From NCBI GenBank assembly GCA_003135495.1, contig PLBX01000316.1:1-6253 (forward strand): DNA of 6,253 bases, given 5' to 3'. Shown piece after piece: positions 1-5,496 of the stretch. Every line of letters starts with the position of its first letter. The stretch's first letter is position 1. The notes under the pieces were generated by a model. It had not been told where the DNA came from, did not search any database, and saw only the letters and a list, made by a program, of their open reading frames with translations. Origin of the DNA: Acidobacteriaceae bacterium (GTDB lineage Bacteria; Acidobacteriota; Terriglobia; Terriglobales; Acidobacteriaceae). Position numbers and translations under genes: made by a program.

Positions 1-736
1 TCGCCGACAGTTCTGCTCTTGCGGTCGCGGTGGTCCTGATACCCAAGATCACACCCCGAAGACTTTGCGCGGGCACGTCAAATAAATAAACCTCATCGCC
101 GATTTGCCTAGACGCCTCCGTCAGAGGTCTGATGATCCTCCACTCCCGCTCATACTCCCACTGCTTCAGCTTGCTATAGAAAACGTCGCGCCCGCTCAAT
201 TCTGACAGATACGGCGAAGTTGGCTGGTCTAGGTAGCTGACCTTTTGAAGATGATGAAATTCATCTGTTGGTGCCACTTTCGCCGAAAACCACGGATGAC
301 TCTCGTCAAACACCAAGACAAACCCTGTGTGATTTGATGCATAGTGCGCCCACATCAAGAGACTGTTTGGATCCTCAGTGAGAGAGAGAATCCCCAAGGC
401 GCCCCCAAGCTTCGCGAAAAGGCTCTCCTTGAGTGTGGGGAAGACCTCCTCGATTAGCTCCATGGCTTGGGCGACCATTGCTGGCTTTAACTGATTGGCC
501 AGTTGCGGGAACAGCGCTCTGTCAGTCGCATTCATGACCGCTTGGTACTTGGCGATTTCAGCAGGCAGCTGGCGCTCTAGCTCTTCGGCGAGGTCTTTAG
601 CGGCGACGTCGGGGCGACGAAATCCGCTTACTAATGGACGGAACTCGAAAGGGTCATTCAGCGCCGTGGGCTGGGTAAAGCGAATAAGAAGGTTTCTCAA
701 AATATCTAGACGATCGGAAGCAATATACTTATACAT
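1..736 (-). CDS. DUF2971 family protein, 3' end beyond the window
   Basis: Reading the minus strand from the ATG at 736-734 gives 245 uninterrupted codons, and the frame is still open at position 1, so only the C-terminus is missing. The product is soluble, with no signal peptide or membrane segment. It carries the recurring features of DUF2971 proteins: an N-terminal MYKY start, LNDPFE at residues 26-31, the block LMWAHYASNHTGFVLVFD at 127-144, and KQWEYEREWRIIR at 191-203, followed by a VILG strand near the end. DUF2971 members are usually about 250-300 residues, so most of the protein is here. The molecular function of the family is not established and I do not assign one. The only purine-rich stretch before the ATG is GAAGG about 13 bases upstream, a weak ribosome site. 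Codon use differs from the plus-strand genes: about 7 of 16 arginines are AGA or AGG, and TTA and CTA leucines are frequent. This suggests a separate, perhaps transferred, origin. It is divergent from the kinase gene. Confidence 0.85.
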   Translation of the reverse strand, partial: MYKYIASDRLDILRNLLIRFTQPTALNDPFEFRPLVSGFRRPDVAAKDLAEELERQLPAEIAKYQAVMNATDRALFPQLANQLKPAMVAQAMELIEEVFPTLKESLFAKLGGALGILSLTEDPNSLLMWAHYASNHTGFVLVFDESHPWFSAKVAPTDEFHHLQKVSYLDQPTSPYLSELSGRDVFYSKLKQWEYEREWRIIRPLTEASRQIGDEVYLFDVPAQSLRGVILGIRTTATARAELSA

Positions 737-947
737 CGTCACTTCAGCCACCTTCGATCGTCTACGTTAGCAGTTATCCGTTGGGAGCTTACCGTTTTAT
801 CACGGTCTGTTCGACCGCAGCGTCTAGTCGATATCCAAACTTCGATAGCAAATGTAACCAGATTTGACTTATATCAAGCCAGAAACCGTTCTTCCACAAA
901 ACATACCCCGCCTCCCATATTTCATAGCCTCGCCTGTCAATTCTCTC

Positions 948-953
948 TATAAT
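948..953 (+). promoter_or_regulatory. Putative -10 box of the kinase-regulator operon
   Basis: A perfect TATAAT hexamer lies about 60 bases before the ribosome site at 1001-1005 and points toward the kinase gene. It would place the transcript start near 960. There is no good -35 hexamer at 16-18 bases spacing and no extended -10 TG, so this is either an activator-dependent promoter or a chance match. The position and perfect hexamer support it; the missing -35 lowers confidence. Confidence 0.4.
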
Positions 954-958
954 AACGG

Positions 959-981
959 AAGTCGCTTGGCAGCAGCGACTT
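959..981 (+). promoter_or_regulatory. 8-bp inverted repeat at the predicted transcript start
   Basis: The arms AAGTCGCT (959-966) and AGCGACTT (974-981) are perfectly complementary around a 7-base loop. The repeat begins 5 bases after the TATAAT box, so it covers the expected transcription start. It could be an operator bound by a dimeric regulator, or a 5'-end hairpin of the mRNA. No T-run follows, so it is not an intrinsic terminator. An 8-bp stem with a short loop can arise by chance in 6 kb; its location is what makes it worth listing. Confidence 0.35.
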
Positions 982-1000
982 AGCGGAAGATTTATCCGTG

Positions 1001-1014
1001 GGAGGGTGGCAGTG
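1001..1014 (+). promoter_or_regulatory. Strong Shine-Dalgarno with GTG start candidate
   Basis: GGAGG at 1001-1005 is followed six bases later by a GTG at 1012-1014, in frame with the kinase gene. Translation from here would add 27 residues ahead of the ATG at 1093, whose own upstream sequence shows no Shine-Dalgarno. This site therefore argues for the longer form. The extra residues are polar and basic (WRKR) and would sit on the cytoplasmic side, compatible with the membrane anchor that follows. Another in-frame GTG at 1006 is too close to the GGAGG. Confidence 0.45.
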
Positions 1015-1092
1015 AAGTTGCTCATAGAAGATTGGCGTAAAAGGTCTGGTCGCGCCGTGTCTCCACCCGTCCTGATTTGTGAATCGCGAACT

Positions 1093-3921
1093 ATGAACCG
1101 CGAATTTGAGGCTCGCTTTACCGCCATCCTGCTGACTCTACTCACGGTAGCAGCGGTGCTGTTCGCTGGATTCAACTATAAGATTGAGCACCAGTCCGCC
1201 GTCCCCGATGATGGCGCTTGGTGGATGGAACGAAATGGCCGCGTTGTGGCCGACCGGCTTGAACCAAATGGTCCCGCCGAGCGGGCCGGCGTTAGGCACG
1301 GCGATGAGGTTGTCAGTGTTAACGACCGGGCGATAGACAGCGTGGCCGCCGTCACGCGGCAGCTCTACTACTCTGGCGTGTGGTCAAAAGCGACGTATTC
1401 CTTGATTCGCGGTTCAGTGCCGCTGGATGTCGAAGTGGTTCTGGTTCCAGCCGAACGCTCCATGAACGATTGGCTGCGCCTGATCGCGCTTATCTACCTC
1501 GGCATCGGCCTTTACGTTCTGCTACGTCGCTGGACGGCGGTTGGTTCCACTCACTTCTACATCTTCTGCCTCGTATCGTTTGCCTTTTACTCCTTGCACT
1601 ACACCGGCAAGTTCAATGTCTTTGACTGGTCTGTCCTCTGGGTGAATGAAGTAGCGTGGCTCCTGCAGCCGGCCCTGTTTCTCCACTTCGTTTTGACCTT
1701 TCCAGAGCGGCGCGAATTCATCGGCAAACACCGCTGGATGATTCCGGCTTTCTACGCGCCCGGAGCGGTGCTCCTTGCAATCCAGGTTCTGACCCTCGAG
1801 TTCGTTAAAGCCAGCGCTTCTCTGCTCTTCGAACTCAACCGGGTGCACTGGGTTTATCTGACTTCGTTCTTCGCCTCAGCCGCGGCGGTTCTTTGGAGCA
1901 ACTACCGTCACGCTTCCACTCCGATCCTCCGCCAGCAACTCAAGTGGATTATGCGCGGCACCATACTGGCCATTACTCCATTCACGCTCTGCTATGTGCT
2001 GCCGTATTTGCTTGGAGTGATGCCTTCGCCGGCAATGAAGGTATCGGTCCTCTCTCTCGGACTGTTGCCTCTTACGTTTGGATACGCCATTTTCCGCTAC
2101 CGGTTAATGGATGTGGACTTGATCTTCAAACGCGGCATGGCTTATACGCTGGCCGCGGCGGCCATCGTGGCAACCTACTTCGCAGGCGTGGCTGCCATTG
2201 CCGAATTGGTGCACACGCGCGTCCCAAGCTCCGGACCCTACGGTTTGATGGTTGCGATCGTAGTCACCGCGCTTCTTTTTGACCCCGTACGAAAATGGAT
2301 CCAAGAAAAGCTCGATCAATTCTTTTACCGCACCGGATACGACTACCGGCGCACGCTGATCGAGTTCGGACGCGAATTGAGTTCCGAGACCGACCTCGAC
2401 AAAATGCTTTCGTCGCTAGTCGATCGGCTGGCGCGGACCTTGCTCGTAGATCGCATCGCGATCTTCCTCGGCAATGCCGACTCGACGAGGTTCGAGCTGT
2501 CGAAGTCCTTCGGCATCGCACACGTAACCGGGCTTGATTTGTCTTTTTTGGCAAAGCCGCGCATCGAAGATGCGGTCGGGCATATCTTTTTCGAAAATAC
2601 GCGTCAATTGCCGCGCGAAAATCCCACCGCTCAGGAAGCCATCGCTCGCCTCGATCTCAACTATTACATCCCCTGCCACGCGCGACAAAAAACTACCGCC
2701 TTCCTCGGACTCGGCAAGACGATGGAAGGCGACTTCCTCTCCAGCGAAGACGTCGAGTTGCTCGAAGCGCTGGCCGGCTACATTGGCATCGCGATTCAGA
2801 ACGGCCGCCTTTATGCTTCGCTCGAGCAAAAGGTCAGCGAGTACGAGCGCCTGAAGGATTTTAACGAGAACATCGTCGAATCCATCAACGTCGGCGTGAT
2901 GGCTATCGATTTACAGGATCGCATCGAATCCTGGAACTCGCAGATGGAAGTGATGTATGCGCAGCCCCGTTGGCAGGTGGTAGGGCGTTCCCTCAGCGAA
3001 GTATTTCCAGCTTCTTTCGTCGAGGAGTTCTACCGTGTCCGGCAGAACCCCGGCATTCACAATCTCTACAAGTTTCGCCTGTCAACTCCCACCGGAGAAT
3101 CGCGCGTAGTGAATGTTGCGATCGCGCCACTCGTCACGCGCAAATTCAACGTCGTAGGGCGCCTCGTAATTATGGACGACATCACGGAGCGCATCGAACT
3201 CGAAGTTCAGCTCACTCAGGCCGACAAGCTCTCGTCGATCGGACTCCTCGCCGCAGGCGTGGCGCACGAAGTCAATACGCCTCTGGCCGTGATCTCCTCT
3301 TACACACAGATGCTGGCGAAGGAGTTGCAATCTGATCCCGCCAAGGCAGGCCTGCTCGACAAAATCACCAAGCAAACATTCCGCGCCTCCGAAATTGTGA
3401 ACAACCTCCTGAACTTCTCGCGCACCACCGGCACGGAATTGACGGAGATCAGTCTTAACAAAGTAATTACCGATACGCTCGCACTACTTGAACACCAATT
3501 TAAGGTGGCTCATATCCGAGTGAAAAGCGAACTGTACGAAAACCTCCCGCTAATCCAGGGTAGCGCCGGCCGCCTGCAGCAAGTGTTTCTGAATTTGTTT
3601 CTAAACGCCAAAGATGCTATGTCTGGCGGCGGTGTGCTGCACATAGCTACGTCGAACGGCGACTTCGTCAGCGTTCGTGTTTCTGACACCGGTTCAGGAA
3701 TCGCACAGGAGAATGTTCACCGCATCTACGATCCTTTTTTCACGACTAAGACTTCGCCCGTCGACGGCCAGAATCGCGGAACCGGTCTTGGGCTTTCTGT
3801 AACCTACGGCATCATTCAGGAACACGCAGGCCATATTCGCGTGGAGAGCCGCCCCGGCGAAGGCACCACCTTCACCTTGGATTTTCCCCTGATATCGACG
3901 AGGAAGGCAGTCCATGTCTGA
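1093..3921 (+). CDS. PDZ-GAF-PAS membrane sensor histidine kinase
   Basis: This is a 942-residue sensor kinase of the inner membrane, counted from the ATG at 1093. In order it has: a membrane anchor (about 9-27); a PDZ domain (about 37-118) with the GPAERAGVRHGDEVVSVN signature, predicted outside the cytoplasm; about nine further membrane segments (128-400), including the RYRLMDVDLIFKRGMAYT element known from polytopic sensor kinases; a GAF domain (about 425-575); a PAS domain (about 590-702); HisKA with the phospho-acceptor H725 in GVAHEVNTPL; and an HATPase with N-box N838, G1 box DTGSGI from D865, F-box DPFFTTK and G2 box GTGLGLS from G896. The HisKA E-x-x-T pattern (E726, T729) is what dual kinase/phosphatase enzymes have. 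All catalytic boxes are intact and there is no internal receiver. Its stop lies inside the next gene, an NtrC-type regulator, its obvious partner. The signal is unknown; the PDZ domain suggests a periplasmic peptide or protein. The start may instead be GTG 1012, which has a better ribosome site. Confidence 0.93.
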   Translation: MNREFEARFTAILLTLLTVAAVLFAGFNYKIEHQSAVPDDGAWWMERNGRVVADRLEPNGPAERAGVRHGDEVVSVNDRAIDSVAAVTRQLYYSGVWSKATYSLIRGSVPLDVEVVLVPAERSMNDWLRLIALIYLGIGLYVLLRRWTAVGSTHFYIFCLVSFAFYSLHYTGKFNVFDWSVLWVNEVAWLLQPALFLHFVLTFPERREFIGKHRWMIPAFYAPGAVLLAIQVLTLEFVKASASLLFELNRVHWVYLTSFFASAAAVLWSNYRHASTPILRQQLKWIMRGTILAITPFTLCYVLPYLLGVMPSPAMKVSVLSLGLLPLTFGYAIFRYRLMDVDLIFKRGMAYTLAAAAIVATYFAGVAAIAELVHTRVPSSGPYGLMVAIVVTALLFDPVRKWIQEKLDQFFYRTGYDYRRTLIEFGRELSSETDLDKMLSSLVDRLARTLLVDRIAIFLGNADSTRFELSKSFGIAHVTGLDLSFLAKPRIEDAVGHIFFENTRQLPRENPTAQEAIARLDLNYYIPCHARQKTTAFLGLGKTMEGDFLSSEDVELLEALAGYIGIAIQNGRLYASLEQKVSEYERLKDFNENIVESINVGVMAIDLQDRIESWNSQMEVMYAQPRWQVVGRSLSEVFPASFVEEFYRVRQNPGIHNLYKFRLSTPTGESRVVNVAIAPLVTRKFNVVGRLVIMDDITERIELEVQLTQADKLSSIGLLAAGVAHEVNTPLAVISSYTQMLAKELQSDPAKAGLLDKITKQTFRASEIVNNLLNFSRTTGTELTEISLNKVITDTLALLEHQFKVAHIRVKSELYENLPLIQGSAGRLQQVFLNLFLNAKDAMSGGGVLHIATSNGDFVSVRVSDTGSGIAQENVHRIYDPFFTTKTSPVDGQNRGTGLGLSVTYGIIQEHAGHIRVESRPGEGTTFTLDFPLISTRKAVHV
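3901..3913 (+). promoter_or_regulatory. Shine-Dalgarno of the response regulator
   Basis: AGGAAGG at 3901-3907 ends six bases before the ATG at 3914. It lies within the last codons of the kinase gene and fixes the regulator start, which overlaps the kinase stop (3919-3921). The overlap suggests translational coupling, giving matched amounts of kinase and regulator. Confidence 0.75.
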
Positions 3922-5374
3922 TTTAGCAATCTCCGAAGTTACTCCAATTACGCGCCGCAGCACGCCGCCGGAAATCCGGCCGCAAAGCGCGGGCAGAATC
4001 CTGATAATCGACGACGAAGCGGCCATCCGGGAATCGCTCGAGACCCTACTCCATCTTGAAGGCTATACCGTTGTTGTCGCGGGCACTGGTCGCGAAGGTC
4101 TGGCCCAAATCGGAGAGCGTTCCTTTGATGTAGTGTTGCTGGACCTCGCCCTCCCCGATAAAAATGGAATGGAAGTTCTCGCGGACATTCGGCTACTGCA
4201 CCCGCAACAGGCAGTTATCATGATCACCGCTTATGGAACGGTGGAGAACGCAGTTCGCGCCATGCAGTCCGGCGCGACGAACTTCATCCAGAAGCCGTGG
4301 GACAATGAGAAACTCCTGGCCGATGTGCGCGCTGCCGTCGCCCGCCAGAAAGCGGAAGAAGAAAACGTCCAACTGAAACGTGCGCTCAAGCAGCGCTATA
4401 ACTTTGAGCATATTGTCGGCAAGAGCGAACCCATGCTCAAAATTTTCGACCTGGTCGCTCAAGTAGCGCCCAGCCGATCGACCGTGCTGCTGCAGGGCGA
4501 AAGCGGTACCGGCAAAGAACTGATCGCGAAAGCGATTCACCTGAATTCAACTCGTCGCGATCGGCCGTTCGTTCCCGTCAACTCTGGTTCCACCCCAGCC
4601 GATCTGCTCGAATCGACGCTGTTCGGCCATGTCAAGGGTGCGTTTACCAGCGCCGTTACCTCGAAAAAAGGATTGTTCGAAGTCGCAGACCGAGGCACTC
4701 TCTTTCTCGACGAGATCGGCACTATGACCATGGACACGCAGAGCAAGATTCTGCGCGTATTACAAGACCGCAAGTTCATGCATCTCGGCGGCGTGCAGGA
4801 AATTCAAGCGGACGTACGTATCATTGCCGCCACCAATGTGGACTTAAGGCAGATGGTGCGGGAAGGCAAGTTCCGAGAAGACCTGTTCTACCGTCTCAAT
4901 GTAATCAGCATCGATCTCCCGCCGCTGCGACAGCGTCGCGAAGATATTCCGCTCCTTGTCCACCATTTCCTGAAAAAATATTCTGATGAAAACGAGCTCC
5001 CACTGCGCAACATGAGCCTCGAAGCCTTACGTCCACTGGTCAGTTACTCGTGGCCTGGCAACGTCCGCGAACTGGAGAACACCGTGGAACGCGCAGTGGT
5101 GCTCTCTTCCGGCACCGAAATCGGTGTGGACCTGCTTCCCGACCATGTCGTTGGCCGCGGAAGTGCAGTGCCAGCAATGGATGCTAGCCCTGGAGCGACG
5201 CTGTTCAGCATCGTCGAAGACTGCGAGCGGCGCATCATCATCGACATGCTGGAACGTTGTAGCTGGAACCAGACCGAGGCGGCAGAGCGCTTCCACGTCC
5301 CGCTCTCTACTCTCAACCAAAAAATCAAGCGTTTGAGCATCGAAATCAAGAAAAAGAATCGCGAGATTGCCTAG
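3914..5374 (+). CDS. NtrC-family sigma-54-dependent response regulator
   Basis: This 486-residue cytoplasmic transcription activator is the partner of the upstream kinase. A 27-residue polar N-terminal extension precedes the receiver domain (28-140), which has acidic D33/D34, phospho-acceptor D77, switch T105 and K127. The AAA+ domain (about 168-400) has Walker A GESGTGKE (195-202), Walker B GTLFLDEIG (261-269), the AATN sensor I motif, R321 and R327 in REDLFYRLN at the spacing of the arginine fingers, and GNVRELEN (382-389). The C-terminal Fis-type helix-turn-helix occupies about 436-480, with the DNA-reading part at 451-474. Known family role: phosphorylated oligomers bind upstream sites and remodel sigma-54 RNA polymerase by ATP hydrolysis. 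Two departures from consensus are visible: the sigma-54 contact loop reads GAFTSA (242-247) instead of GAFTGA, and the usual VNCGA reads VNSGS around S224. The ATP-handling motifs are intact, so it should be active. Length is normal for the family, and the targets cannot be read from this window. Confidence 0.95.
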   Translation: MSDLAISEVTPITRRSTPPEIRPQSAGRILIIDDEAAIRESLETLLHLEGYTVVVAGTGREGLAQIGERSFDVVLLDLALPDKNGMEVLADIRLLHPQQAVIMITAYGTVENAVRAMQSGATNFIQKPWDNEKLLADVRAAVARQKAEEENVQLKRALKQRYNFEHIVGKSEPMLKIFDLVAQVAPSRSTVLLQGESGTGKELIAKAIHLNSTRRDRPFVPVNSGSTPADLLESTLFGHVKGAFTSAVTSKKGLFEVADRGTLFLDEIGTMTMDTQSKILRVLQDRKFMHLGGVQEIQADVRIIAATNVDLRQMVREGKFREDLFYRLNVISIDLPPLRQRREDIPLLVHHFLKKYSDENELPLRNMSLEALRPLVSYSWPGNVRELENTVERAVVLSSGTEIGVDLLPDHVVGRGSAVPAMDASPGATLFSIVEDCERRIIIDMLERCSWNQTEAAERFHVPLSTLNQKIKRLSIEIKKKNREIA

Positions 5375-5391
5375 GCGTTTCCCTTTTTTGC

Positions 5392-5437
5392 GCTTGCCGC
5401 GTTCCACCTCACTCGCGGCAAGCCGCATCTTTGCGGC
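5392..5437 (+). terminator. Tandem stem-loops after the two-component operon
   Basis: The first stem pairs GCTTGCCGCG (5392-5401) with CGCGGCAAGC (5414-5423), a perfect 10 bp with a 12-base loop. The second pairs GCCGCA (5422-5427) with TGCGGC (5432-5437) around a TCTT loop and shares two bases with the first. It begins 17 bases after the regulator stop, which suits a transcript end. There is no T-run after either stem (a T6 tract lies just before, at 5384-5389), so it is not a textbook intrinsic terminator. It may stabilise the mRNA 3' end or assist termination in another way. Confidence 0.4.
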
Positions 5438-5446
5438 AAATCAATC

Positions 5447-5455
5447 TGCTATAGT
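5447..5455 (+). promoter_or_regulatory. Putative extended -10 promoter of the permease gene
   Basis: TGCTATAGT matches the extended -10 form TG-n-TATAAT with one mismatch. It sits about 40 bases before the permease ATG and directly after the stem-loops. The sequence upstream has no good -35 hexamer, which extended -10 promoters can do without. If real, the permease is the first gene of its own transcription unit. Confidence 0.4.
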
Positions 5456-5496
5456 TCCCTCAGCAGTCGTTTCTCAGCCGCGGTTCCTGAACACCA

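Larger units (their letters stand above)
737..1092. other. Divergent intergenic region
   Basis: This is the spacer between the divergent DUF2971 and kinase genes, and it is more AT-rich than the genes to its right. It holds the likely kinase promoter, a hairpin just after it and a strong ribosome site, each listed separately. A minus-strand reading frame across 789-1175 starts inside the kinase gene, covers the promoter and has no recognisable domain, so I do not call it. I found no convincing promoter for the minus-strand gene: a TATAAG hexamer at about 873-868 (minus strand) has no good -35 partner. No tRNA or mobile-element end is visible. Confidence 0.6.

Noticed and set aside
495..770. 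Plus-strand 91-codon reading frame
   Set aside because: It lies antisense to the well-supported DUF2971 gene and has no recognisable domain.
965..985. Possible sigma-54 -24/-12 promoter upstream of the kinase
   Set aside because: The GG at 968-969 is not followed by GC at the required 10-base spacing; the nearest GC is three bases too far.
789..1175. Minus-strand 128-codon reading frame between the divergent genes
   Set aside because: It starts inside the kinase gene, runs across the TATAAT box, hairpin and ribosome site, and shows no known family. A shorter form from an internal methionine cannot be excluded but has no support.
2416..2829. Minus-strand 137-codon reading frame
   Set aside because: It is antisense to the GAF-coding part of the kinase gene; such frames are common opposite GC-biased codons.
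5027..5428. Minus-strand 133-codon reading frame over the regulator 3' end
   Set aside because: It is antisense to the conserved AAA+/HTH region and the stem-loops, with no domain signal.
5415..5450. Possible sigma-54 promoter upstream of the permease
   Set aside because: The GG pairs in the stem-loops have no GC at 10-base spacing, so the NtrC-type regulator has no visible target promoter here.
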